From Feifania hominis (GTDB lineage Bacteria > Bacillota > Clostridia > Oscillospirales > Feifaniaceae): a stretch of DNA of 64,000 nucleotides. The DNA is taken from NCBI RefSeq assembly GCF_014384765.1, contig NZ_JACRSP010000001.1:62001-126000 (forward strand), read 5' to 3'. Below, piece by piece: positions 25,943 to 33,656 of this stretch (position 1 is its first letter; each line of letters starts with the position of its first letter). The notes beneath the pieces are model-generated. The model made no database searches and had not been told where the DNA came from. It worked only from the letters and a program-made list of their open reading frames with translations. A program made the position numbers and the translations under genes.

Positions 25943-27280
25943 ATGGGGTTTGAATCGCTGACGGAGAAGCTCTCCGCCGCCTTTAAAAAACTGAAAAACA
26001 AGGGCAAGCTCACCCCGGCCGACATCAAGGAGGCCATGCGCGAGGTCAAGCTCGCGCTGCTCGGCGCCGACGTCAACATCAAGGTCGTCAAGGAGTTTGT
26101 CGCCCGTGTGAGCGAGCGTGCGGTGGGGATCGAGGTGCTTGAGAGCCTCACCCCGGCCCAGCAGGTGATCAAGATTGTCAACGAGGAGCTCTGCCAGATG
26201 ATGGGCGGCAGTGTCTCCAAGATCAAGGTTTCGTCCTCGCCGCCCACCATTGTGATGATGACGGGCCTGCAGGGCGCCGGCAAGACCACCCAGACGGGCA
26301 AGCTCGCCGGCCTCTACAAAAAGCAGAACAAGCGCCCGCTTCTCGTGGCCTGCGACGTCTATCGCCCGGCCGCGATCAAACAGCTGCAGGTCGTCGGCGA
26401 GCAGGTCGGCGTGCCGGTCTTTGCGGGGGAGCAGGGCGAGAGCCCGGTCTCCATTGCAAAGCGGGCGGTGGAGCATGCGAAACGCCACGGCAACGACTTT
26501 GTGTTTCTCGACACCGCCGGCCGGCTCCACATCGATGAAGTGCTCATCGAGGAGCTCAAAAACATCAAACAGGCCGTGAACCCCACTGAGATTCTGCTCG
26601 TGGTGGACGCCATGACCGGCCAGGATGCAGTCAACGCCGCCGCGGCTTTCAACGAGGCCATCGGCATCGACGGCATCCTGCTCACCAAGATGGACGGTGA
26701 CACCCGTGGCGGCGCGGCGCTCTCGGTCAAGCATGTCACGGGAAAACCGATCAAATTCATCGGCGTGGGCGAAAAGCTCAGCGACATCGAGGAGTTCCAC
26801 CCGGACCGTATGGCCTCGCGCATCCTGGGAATGGGCGATGTGCTCACCCTCATCGAGAAAGCGCAGGAGAGCTTCGACGAGAAAAAGGCGGCCGAACTCG
26901 AACAGAAGATCCGCCGCGAGACGTTTGATCTGACCGACTTTCTCGATCAGCTGCGGCAGTTCAAGTCCATGGGCTCGATGGACCAGGTGCTCTCCATGCT
27001 GCCGGGCGTAAACGCCTCGCAGCTCTCAAACGCCAAAATCGACGAGGGCGCGCTCGCCAAGACCGAGGCGATGATTCTCTCGATGACCGACCGTGAGCGG
27101 CTGCACCCCGAAATCATCAACGGCAGCCGAAAACAGCGCATCGCAGCGGGCTCCGGAACCAGGGTGGAGGACATCAACCGCATGCTCAAGCAGTTTGAGC
27201 AGTCGAAGAAGATGCTCAAGCAGTTCTCCTCCATGGGGGCGAAACGCCGCCCGGGGCGGCGGGGATTTCCGTTCTTTTAA
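25943..27280 (+). CDS. ffh: signal recognition particle protein Ffh
   Basis: Ffh (445 residues) is the SRP GTPase that delivers nascent membrane proteins to the translocon. It has the N-domain (1-90), G-domain with GLQGAGKTTQ, DTAGRLHID and TKMDGDTRGGAAL, and a Met-rich M-domain (about 325-435) including GSGTRVEDINRMLKQF for SRP RNA binding. ACGGAGGAAACC precedes the ATG. Confidence 0.96.
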   Translation: MGFESLTEKLSAAFKKLKNKGKLTPADIKEAMREVKLALLGADVNIKVVKEFVARVSERAVGIEVLESLTPAQQVIKIVNEELCQMMGGSVSKIKVSSSPPTIVMMTGLQGAGKTTQTGKLAGLYKKQNKRPLLVACDVYRPAAIKQLQVVGEQVGVPVFAGEQGESPVSIAKRAVEHAKRHGNDFVFLDTAGRLHIDEVLIEELKNIKQAVNPTEILLVVDAMTGQDAVNAAAAFNEAIGIDGILLTKMDGDTRGGAALSVKHVTGKPIKFIGVGEKLSDIEEFHPDRMASRILGMGDVLTLIEKAQESFDEKKAAELEQKIRRETFDLTDFLDQLRQFKSMGSMDQVLSMLPGVNASQLSNAKIDEGALAKTEAMILSMTDRERLHPEIINGSRKQRIAAGSGTRVEDINRMLKQFEQSKKMLKQFSSMGAKRRPGRRGFPFF

Positions 27281-27336
27281 CAGGCTATACTGAAAATTTA
27301 GTATACATGAATAACAGATAAAAGGGGTGAAATGAA

Positions 27337-27579
27337 ATGGCAGTTAAAATCAGACTCAAGAGAATGGGCGCCAAAAAGAACCCGTTCTACCGCATCGTCG
27401 TCGCGGATTCCCGTTATCCCAGAGACGGCAGATTCATTGAGGAGGTCGGCACCTACAATCCCATGACGGAGCCGTCCGAGGTCAAGGTCGACGCGGAGAA
27501 GGTCAAGAAGTGGATCAGCAATGGTGCGCAGCCGACCGATACCGTGAAGGTCCTGCTCAAGAAAAACGGTGTTCTCTAA
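27337..27579 (+). CDS. rpsP: 30S ribosomal protein S16
   Basis: S16 of 80 residues, MAVKIRLKRMGAKKNPFYR, normal length. It binds 16S rRNA in the 5' domain. It follows ffh by 56 bases that include a small TATACT...AGTATA inverted repeat (27286-27305). AAAGGGG precedes the ATG. Gene order ffh-rpsP-khpA-rimM-trmD is conserved in Firmicutes. Confidence 0.96.
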   Translation: MAVKIRLKRMGAKKNPFYRIVVADSRYPRDGRFIEEVGTYNPMTEPSEVKVDAEKVKKWISNGAQPTDTVKVLLKKNGVL

Positions 27580-27596
27580 GGGAACCGGAGGGTATC

Positions 27597-27833
27597 ATGT
27601 GCAAGGAATTGCTTGAAACAATTGCAAGAAATCTCGTGGACGATCCCGAGGCGGTCCGTGTGACCACGCGGGAGGCGCAGGACGACACGGTCGTGCTCGA
27701 GCTGCGGGTCGCGCCGGACGATATGGGCCGCGTGATCGGCAAGCAGGGCAAGATCGCCAAGGCCATCCGCGCCGTCATCAAGGCGGCCGCCACCAAGGAG
27801 AACGTCAAGGTACAAGTGGATATTGTGGACTGA
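27597..27833 (+). CDS. khpA: KH-domain RNA-binding protein KhpA
   Basis: A 78-residue single KH domain protein with the RNA-binding GxxG loop in VIGKQGKIAKAIR. KhpA works with KhpB (Jag) in RNA binding and cell length control. Start at 27597 with CCGGAGGG upstream, 17 bases after rpsP. Confidence 0.92.
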   Translation: MCKELLETIARNLVDDPEAVRVTTREAQDDTVVLELRVAPDDMGRVIGKQGKIAKAIRAVIKAAATKENVKVQVDIVD

Positions 27834-27849
27834 GGTCCGCAGGATGTCG

Positions 27850-27873
27850 GGCGGCTTTTTTCAGAAAGCCGCC
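27850..27873 (+). other. intercistronic hairpin khpA-rimM
   Basis: GGCGGCTTT and AAAGCCGCC form a perfect 9-bp stem with a six-base loop, followed only by TTTCC. It may tune downstream expression; a partial terminator is possible. Confidence 0.5.
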
Positions 27874-27903
27874 TTTCCACTGCCCTGACAGAGGAGGAAC
27901 AGG

Positions 27904-28407
27904 ATGAAACAGTATATTGACACCGGAAAGATTGTCGCAACATTCGGCGTGCGGGGAGAGCTGAAGGTCGACGCGTGGAGCGACGCGCCCGAGGTGCTTC
28001 TCGATTTTGACAACCTGTATCTTCACGACGGCACCTGTCTGCGCGTGAAGAGCGCGCGGGTTCACAAGGGGCAGGTGCTCTTTCACTTTGAGGGCTACGA
28101 CACGGTCGAGCGGGCGCAGAGCCTGCTGCGGCAGGTCGTTTACTTTGATAGAGACGACGTCGAGCTCCCCGAGGGGAGCTACTTCGTGCAGGATCTGATG
28201 GGCCTTGCCGTGGTGGACGTCGACACCGGCGAGAACTACGGACGCATCACGGAGGTTCGCCAGACCGGTGCGAACGACGTGTATTTCGTAAAGAACGACG
28301 AGGGGCGCGAAGTGCTCATCCCCGCCATAGCGCAGGTGGTCGTCGAGACCGACCCTGCGGGCGGCGTGATGAAAATCCGGCCGCTTGAGGGGCTGTTTGA
28401 CCTATGA
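27904..28407 (+). CDS. rimM: 16S rRNA processing protein RimM
   Basis: RimM (167 residues) assists 30S head maturation and binds S19. The N-terminal RimM domain (IVATFGVRGELKVDAWSD) and C-terminal PRC-barrel (QDLMGLAVVDVDTGENYG) are both present. AGAGGAGGAACAGG is the ribosome binding site. Four-base overlap with trmD. Confidence 0.94.
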   Translation: MKQYIDTGKIVATFGVRGELKVDAWSDAPEVLLDFDNLYLHDGTCLRVKSARVHKGQVLFHFEGYDTVERAQSLLRQVVYFDRDDVELPEGSYFVQDLMGLAVVDVDTGENYGRITEVRQTGANDVYFVKNDEGREVLIPAIAQVVVETDPAGGVMKIRPLEGLFDL

Positions 28408-29174
28408 GATTTGACATTCTGACGCTGTTTCCCGACATGTGCCGCGCCGTGGTGGACGAGAGCATTCTCGGCCGGGCACAGGCGGCGGGAACCATCGAGA
28501 TTCACACCCACAACATCCGCGATTACTCGCTCGACAGGCACCGCCGTGTCGACGATTACCCCTACAGCGGCGGTCCGGGTATGGTGATGCAAGTCGACCC
28601 GGTTCGCCGCGCGGTGGATGCCGTGCGCGCCGAGGCGGGGAGCAGGGGCCATGTGATCTATCTCTCGCCAAAGGGAAGACGCTTCACCCAGCAGCGCGCG
28701 CGGGAACTGCTCGGCTGTGAGCATCTCATTTTGCTCTGCGGCCACTATGAGGGAATCGACGAGCGGATTCTCGAGCTGCTCGTCGACGAGGAGATCTCGG
28801 CGGGGGACTATGTGCTCACCGGCGGCGAGCTGCCGGCGCTCATGGTGGTCGACGCGGTCGCGCGCATGGTGCCGGGGGTGCTCAGCGAGCGGGAGAGCTT
28901 TGAGAACGAGAGCATCTACACAGGGCTTCTGGAGTACCCGCAGTACACCCGCCCACCCGAGTATGAGGGCCTCGCCGTGCCGGAGGTGCTGCTGTCGGGC
29001 CACCACAAAAACATCGAACAGTGGAAGCGCCGCGAGTCGCTGCGCCAGACGCTCTGCAAACGGCCCGACCTGCTCGAGCAGGCGCAGCTCACGCAGCGGG
29101 ACCGGGAAGTGCTCGAAGAGCTCATCCGGGAGCAGCGTGAAGATTTTGACAACTCTGAGAAAAAACAGGTATAA
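28404..29174 (+). CDS. trmD: tRNA (guanine37-N1)-methyltransferase TrmD
   Basis: TrmD (256 residues) methylates G37 of tRNAs using S-adenosylmethionine; it is a trefoil-knot enzyme. Visible motifs are FPDMC, DDYPYSGGPGMVMQ, LLCGHYEGIDERI and DYVLTGGELPALMVVDAV, which forms the knot. A promoter for the next gene lies within its last codons. Confidence 0.95.
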   Translation: MRFDILTLFPDMCRAVVDESILGRAQAAGTIEIHTHNIRDYSLDRHRRVDDYPYSGGPGMVMQVDPVRRAVDAVRAEAGSRGHVIYLSPKGRRFTQQRARELLGCEHLILLCGHYEGIDERILELLVDEEISAGDYVLTGGELPALMVVDAVARMVPGVLSERESFENESIYTGLLEYPQYTRPPEYEGLAVPEVLLSGHHKNIEQWKRRESLRQTLCKRPDLLEQAQLTQRDREVLEELIREQREDFDNSEKKQV

Positions 29175-29175
29175 T
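29146..29175 (+). promoter_or_regulatory. consensus sigma-A promoter inside the end of trmD
   Basis: TTGACA and TATAAT, both perfect, with an 18-base spacer. It would drive the O-antigen ligase-like gene and its neighbours from about 29182, separating them from the ribosomal operon. Confidence 0.88.
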
Positions 29176-29186
29176 AACGTCATATG

Positions 29187-29208
29187 GCCGCCGCATTTCA
29201 CCGGCGGC
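29187..29208 (+). other. 5' leader stem-loop of the O-antigen ligase-like gene
   Basis: GCCGCCG and CGGCGGC form a 7-bp GC stem with an 8-base loop, right after the predicted start of transcription. It may stabilise the 5' end; as a trmD terminator it lacks a T-run. Confidence 0.45.
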
Positions 29209-29239
29209 AACACCACACCCTGACAAATGGGAGAGAACA

Positions 29240-31147
29240 ATGGAACAGGACAGACGAGGCCCCGGCGCGCGGCTGCGCGAGTGGCTGCACAACGTAGCCG
29301 AGGGCAGTTTTTTCAATCGAATCGCGGGTAAGATCACGGACTTTTTCTACCGCCAGGGGGCAAAAAGCAAATTTGCAGGGGTCCTCACGACCTACCCGAG
29401 CTTCACGGAGAAGAAGAAAGACAGCTTTCTTTACCGCATCTTTGTCGACCTGCCGGCCAAGCCGGCGAGGGCGATTAAAAAGTATTTGACTAAGCTCTAT
29501 GACGAGAGTGTTTTTTCGGGGATTGTCTCGCAGTTCTCGGCCTACCTGCTCTCGACCAATCTGATCTCGTGGGGGCTTGGATTCATCGCGTTCGGCGCGG
29601 GAATCGTCGGCATGTCGGTGCTGCGCTATCTGATGGGCGGCTCGGCGTCGCTGTTCAACACCGAGGACTTTATCGCCGTCATTGCTGTGATCGCCGGTTT
29701 TCTGTTTATGACAAGCCACCTCTCCATCGCGCAGGCAGTTTTGCAGAGCCGCTTTTTCCACTGGCTGATTGTCGACGTGGCGGGCTTTCGCAGCGAGTGG
29801 CTCGAGCAGAGCGGCCCTGCGGCAACCCGGCCCATCGTGCCGCTGGCAGTGGGGCTTGCGTGCGGGCTGTCCACCTATCTGTTCCCGTTCTATCTGCTGC
29901 CGGGCCTGCTGATTGGCCTTGTGCTCGTGCTGATGATTTTCAAAGTGACCGAGCTCGGTGTCCTACTCACCGCAACGCTTCTGCCATTTTTGCCGACCAT
30001 GGCGCTGGTGGGGCTGATGGGCATCACGCTGGTGTCGTTTGCCTGCAAGTACATCAGAGGCAAGCGCGCGATTCACTTTGAGTTTCTCGATCTGATGATC
30101 CTCTTCTTTTTGGCGGCGCTGATTCTCTTCGGCGGCATCACGTCGGCGCTTCCGGCGCAGAGCTTGAAAAACGTTCTGGTATACACGGTGTTCATTCTCG
30201 GTTACTTTGTCATTGTCAACACGCTGCGCAGCACCGAGCTTGTGCGACGGGCGCTCTTCGGCATGGTGGGTTCGGGCGCCGTCGCGGGACTGCTGGGACT
30301 GTTTCAGTACGTCGTGGGTGTGGAGCGCTCGCTGATCTGGGTTGACACCACGATGTTCACCAACATCGGCAGCCGTGTCTTCGGCCCGTTTGACAACCCC
30401 AATGTCTTCGGCGAGTATCTGGTCATTATGGTGCCCATTGCCGCAGCGCTCTTCTGCGTGACCAGAGGCAAAGCGAGATACTTCTGCCTCGGTGCATTCG
30501 GCGTGATGGGACTGAGTCTGATCTTCACGTTCTCGCGCGGCGCGTGGGTGGCGTTTATTCTGGCGTTTGCCGTCTTCCTGGTGCTCTACGACAGAGTGTT
30601 TGCCAAACTTGCGCTGCTGCTGGTTCTGGCGCTGCCCTTTCTGCCGATGGTTCTGCCGGCCAACATCGTCCAGCGCTTCGCGAGCATCGGCAATCTCGCC
30701 GACACCTCAACGGCCTACCGCGTCTCGATCTGGACAGCGGGCCTCAAGATGGTGCGCGACTTCTGGAGCACCGGCATCGGGACCGGGAGCGCGGTGTTCA
30801 TGCTGGTCTACCCGTCCTATGCGCTCAGCGGGGCGGGGTACGCGCTGCACGCGCACAACCTCTACCTCAATCTGTTCATCGAGCTTGGCATTGTCGGCAT
30901 TGTGAGCTTTGCGCTGGTGCTGCTGTTTTACTTCAAGACTGTCTTCGGCGGCTATGCGACGGTCACCGACCGTTTCACCAGGGTCATGCTGCTCGGGCTC
31001 GGCTGCGGCATGCTCGGTATTCTGGTGCAGGGCCTGACCGACAATGTGTGGTTCAACTACCGGATTTTTCTGTTCTTCTGGGTGATTGTCGGCATTACGG
31101 CAAGCGCCTACCGCAGCCACTTTGAGGAGAGGGGCGAGACGCTATGA
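29240..31147 (+). CDS. O-antigen ligase / Wzy-like polytopic membrane protein
   Basis: A 635-residue protein with a soluble N-terminal region (about 100 residues) then 10 to 12 membrane segments. The Wzy_C/ligase hallmark is HAHNLYLNLFIELGIVG near residue 540 and FSRGAWVAFILAF near 430. Such proteins polymerise or ligate lipid-linked glycans on the outer face of the membrane; in a Gram-positive this suggests a surface polysaccharide or teichuronic-type polymer. GGGAGAGAAC precedes the ATG. It overlaps the glycosyltransferase gene by four bases. Confidence 0.83.
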   Translation: MEQDRRGPGARLREWLHNVAEGSFFNRIAGKITDFFYRQGAKSKFAGVLTTYPSFTEKKKDSFLYRIFVDLPAKPARAIKKYLTKLYDESVFSGIVSQFSAYLLSTNLISWGLGFIAFGAGIVGMSVLRYLMGGSASLFNTEDFIAVIAVIAGFLFMTSHLSIAQAVLQSRFFHWLIVDVAGFRSEWLEQSGPAATRPIVPLAVGLACGLSTYLFPFYLLPGLLIGLVLVLMIFKVTELGVLLTATLLPFLPTMALVGLMGITLVSFACKYIRGKRAIHFEFLDLMILFFLAALILFGGITSALPAQSLKNVLVYTVFILGYFVIVNTLRSTELVRRALFGMVGSGAVAGLLGLFQYVVGVERSLIWVDTTMFTNIGSRVFGPFDNPNVFGEYLVIMVPIAAALFCVTRGKARYFCLGAFGVMGLSLIFTFSRGAWVAFILAFAVFLVLYDRVFAKLALLLVLALPFLPMVLPANIVQRFASIGNLADTSTAYRVSIWTAGLKMVRDFWSTGIGTGSAVFMLVYPSYALSGAGYALHAHNLYLNLFIELGIVGIVSFALVLLFYFKTVFGGYATVTDRFTRVMLLGLGCGMLGILVQGLTDNVWFNYRIFLFFWVIVGITASAYRSHFEERGETL

Positions 31148-32244
31148 TCCGCGTGACGCAGATTCTCTCCGACAGCAACATCGGCGGCGCGGGAACCTGG
31201 GTGCTGAAATTTGCCGGCCACTACGATCCGGCGCTCATCGAGCTCAGTGTCCTCGTGCCGCGGGGGGCCGCCATCACGCCGCTTCTCAGGCAGACAGGCG
31301 CCGAGGTCGTGGAAGTTCCCATGGCGCCCGACCGCTCCTATGACAGGCAGATTGTGACGGCGCTGCGGGAGCCGCTGCGGCGCCTTGCCCCCGATGTCGT
31401 ACACACCCACGGCAGTTTTGCCGGCCGGGTGGCGGCGCGCCGGTACACAGACGCCGCGGCCATCTACACCAAACACACGCTCGACGGCGAGCGAAGCGGC
31501 GTCAAACGCGCCGTCTGGCGCTTTCTCGACCGGCGCTACAGCGATGGGATCATCGCGGTCAGCGAGTGCGCAAAGCGCAATCTGATTGCAAACGGCGCCG
31601 ACCCCGGTCGAATCACTGTCATCTACAATGGAACAGTTCCCATTGAACCGGTCTCACCCGGACGCCGGGAGGAGCTGCGGCGAGGCTTCGGCCTTGAGCC
31701 GGATGCCTTTGTCTTTGCCATCGTCGCGCGCCTTGAACCAATTAAGGACCACAGAACTTTCCTGCGGGCGGCGGCTCTTGCCGCCGCGGAACATCCGAAC
31801 GCCCGGTTTTTAATTGTGGGCGGCGGAAGCCTGCGCGGGGCGCTCGAGAGCTTCGCGCGGGAGCTCGGCATCGGCGGGCAGACGGTCTTCACCGGAGAGA
31901 TCGCCGGTGCGGCGGACGTCTATCGGGCGGCGGACGCGGTTGTCCTCTCAAGTGAGAGCGAGAACATGCCTCTCTCGGTGCTCGAGGCCATGTCGGCCGG
32001 GCTGCCGGTTCTCTCAACCGATGTCGGAGGCGTGCGCGAGGCGGTGAGCGACGGGATCAGCGGTCTTCTGGCCGCACGGTCGGACGCTGCGGCGCTCGCA
32101 CGCGGCATGGCAAGACTCATGGACGAGCCGGAGCTCGCCCGCACACTCGGCGCTGCGGGTGAGCGCATTTACCGGGAGAAGTTTACGATAGAACGGTGCG
32201 TCGACAGGACGCAGCAACTGTATCAGGAAGCGAGGAGAGTTTGA
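31144..32244 (+). CDS. GT4 family glycosyltransferase
   Basis: The 366-residue GT-B enzyme has an N-terminal acceptor domain starting MIRVTQILSDSNIGGAG and a C-terminal Glycos_transf_1 domain with VARLEPIKDHRTFLRAA, and the E-x7-E region SESENMPLSVLEAMSAGLP. It transfers a sugar from a nucleotide-sugar donor to a lipid-linked glycan; donor unknown. ATGA overlap with the upstream membrane protein and one-base overlap with the downstream gene indicate a tight operon. Confidence 0.9.
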   Translation: MIRVTQILSDSNIGGAGTWVLKFAGHYDPALIELSVLVPRGAAITPLLRQTGAEVVEVPMAPDRSYDRQIVTALREPLRRLAPDVVHTHGSFAGRVAARRYTDAAAIYTKHTLDGERSGVKRAVWRFLDRRYSDGIIAVSECAKRNLIANGADPGRITVIYNGTVPIEPVSPGRREELRRGFGLEPDAFVFAIVARLEPIKDHRTFLRAAALAAAEHPNARFLIVGGGSLRGALESFARELGIGGQTVFTGEIAGAADVYRAADAVVLSSESENMPLSVLEAMSAGLPVLSTDVGGVREAVSDGISGLLAARSDAAALARGMARLMDEPELARTLGAAGERIYREKFTIERCVDRTQQLYQEARRV

Positions 32245-32732
32245 TGGAAAAGAAACAGATGAAGAAAAAACACCGCTTCAACCTGTTTGACGTGCTGATT
32301 ATCGTATTGGTGATCGCGGTTGCGGCAGCCGTCTTCTGGTTTTTCAACCGCGATAAGGGCGGTACGATTCTGGCGGCGGGCACCAAGGTGACCTACCAGC
32401 TCGAAATCACAAACGTGCCGCAGGAGGTCGCCTATTCGCCGCGCATCGGCGACTATGTCAAGGAGGGCGTGCGCAAGGTGCGCCTGGGCAAGATTGTCGG
32501 TGTGGATGTGCAGCCCTATGAGAAGCTCACGCGAAATCTCATCGACGATACGATCAACCTCACACCTGTGCCGGACCGGTACACGGTTGTGATCACCTGC
32601 GAGGCGGACGGCAAGCTCTCCGGCGGGCGGGTATCGGTAAACGGACACGTCTTCGGCGTCGGCTCGGAGATCGCGCTGCAGTCGAAGAACTTTGCCGGCA
32701 CCTCGTACTGCATCACCATGAAGACGAAATAG
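32244..32732 (+). CDS. DUF4330 family membrane-anchored protein (copy 1)
   Basis: A 162-residue protein with a basic N-terminus, one membrane segment (about 14-33) and a C-terminal extracytoplasmic beta-rich domain. The pattern (NLFDVLIIVLVIAVAAAVFWFF..., VTYQLEITNVPQEVAY, ...VNGHVFGVGSEIALQ) matches DUF4330. The function is unknown; DUF4330 genes are often near polysaccharide assembly genes, consistent with the neighbours. Paralogous to the next gene. Confidence 0.75.
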   Translation: MEKKQMKKKHRFNLFDVLIIVLVIAVAAAVFWFFNRDKGGTILAAGTKVTYQLEITNVPQEVAYSPRIGDYVKEGVRKVRLGKIVGVDVQPYEKLTRNLIDDTINLTPVPDRYTVVITCEADGKLSGGRVSVNGHVFGVGSEIALQSKNFAGTSYCITMKTK

Positions 32733-32744
32733 GAGGGATGAACC

Positions 32745-33236
32745 ATGAACAAAAAGGGTAAAGTATTCGGTGTCAACGTTCTCGATCTGGTCATCCTGCT
32801 GTTCGTCGTTGCGGCAGCCGTCTTTGTGATGCTCAAGGGGAACTTCATTGAAAAGGTGAAGGTCACCTCCAACGACGCGAAAATCGAGTATGTGGTCATG
32901 CTTGAGAGCGTTCGCGAATACACGTACAACGCCATCTATGTGGGCGACCCGATCTTTGACGACGAGACGGATGCGCAGATCGGCGTTGTCACAAAGGTTG
33001 AGATGAAGCCATACTATGATATCATTGAAAAGAGTGATGGCACCGTTGTGAGCGCTCTCGTGCCCGAGCGGTACAAACTGCTCATCACCGCCGAGGGGGA
33101 CGGAAAGGTCACCGACGACGGCTACATGATCAACGGCAACCGTCTCGTCGCGCCGAACGGCTCGATCAAGGTGGCGACCACGCGCGTGTGTTCCAACGGC
33201 AAGTTTGTCAGCGTCAGACAGATTCAGGCCCAGTAA
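32745..33236 (+). CDS. DUF4330 family membrane-anchored protein (copy 2)
   Basis: A 163-residue relative of the preceding protein: KVFGVNVLDLVILLFVVAAAV as the membrane anchor, a YVVMLESVREYTYNAIYVGDPI strand region and GYMINGNRLVAPNGSIKVAT at the end, parallel to VSVNGHVFGVGSEIAL in copy 1. Only 12 bases separate the two, so they may form a hetero-oligomer. Function not known. Confidence 0.75.
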   Translation: MNKKGKVFGVNVLDLVILLFVVAAAVFVMLKGNFIEKVKVTSNDAKIEYVVMLESVREYTYNAIYVGDPIFDDETDAQIGVVTKVEMKPYYDIIEKSDGTVVSALVPERYKLLITAEGDGKVTDDGYMINGNRLVAPNGSIKVATTRVCSNGKFVSVRQIQAQ

Positions 33237-33252
33237 CAGGGCAAATAGGGGA

Positions 33253-33281
33253 TTGACGAACAGCGAAAATTCCTGTACAAT
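33253..33281 (+). promoter_or_regulatory. sigma-A promoter of the HPr gene
   Basis: TTGACG, 17-base spacer, TACAAT; near-consensus. Confidence 0.85.
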
Positions 33282-33319
33282 CGTAAGTAGTAAAATTGAT
33301 TTTAAAGGGGCGTTCCAAT

Positions 33320-33583
33320 ATGTTCTCTAGAGAAGCTACCGTTCAGAATCAGGTTGGATTACATGCGCGTCCGGCGACGTTTTTCATTCAGAAAGCAAAC
33401 GAGTTCAAATCCTCCGTCTGGGTTGAAAAAGATGAGAGGCGGGTCAATGCGAAGAGTTTGCTCGGCGTCCTGTCCCTGGGCGTCACGAAAGATACACGCA
33501 TCACCATCATCGCTGACGGCCCCGATGAGGAGACTGCGGTCAACGCTCTGGTAGAGCTGATCAATTCCAACTTCGACGAATAA
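33320..33583 (+). CDS. ptsH: HPr phosphocarrier protein
   Basis: HPr (87 residues) carries phosphate from enzyme I to sugar permeases. His15 (GLHARPA) and the regulatory Ser46 (NAKSLLGVLSLG) are at their canonical positions, so both PTS phosphorylation and HPr-kinase control of catabolite repression are predicted. The ATG at 33320 with AAAGGGG upstream gives the exact family numbering. Monocistronic between promoter and terminator; ptsI is not adjacent, so a Crh-like role cannot be ruled out, but His15 favours HPr. Confidence 0.93.
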   Translation: MFSREATVQNQVGLHARPATFFIQKANEFKSSVWVEKDERRVNAKSLLGVLSLGVTKDTRITIIADGPDEETAVNALVELINSNFDE

Positions 33584-33596
33584 TCCACGCCTTTCC

Positions 33597-33631
33597 AAAG
33601 ACGAAAGCTTAAGCGGGCTTTCGTCTTTTTT
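33597..33631 (+). terminator. ptsH terminator
   Basis: AAAGACGAAAGC pairs with GCTTTCGTCTTT and is followed by TTT. Confidence 0.87.
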
Positions 33632-33656
33632 GGTTTCGGCTTCGGAGGGCAAACCA

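Noticed and set aside
27286..27305. TATACT...AGTATA inverted repeat between ffh and rpsP as promoter or operator
   Set aside because: Arms are only six bases and no -35 hexamer is properly spaced.
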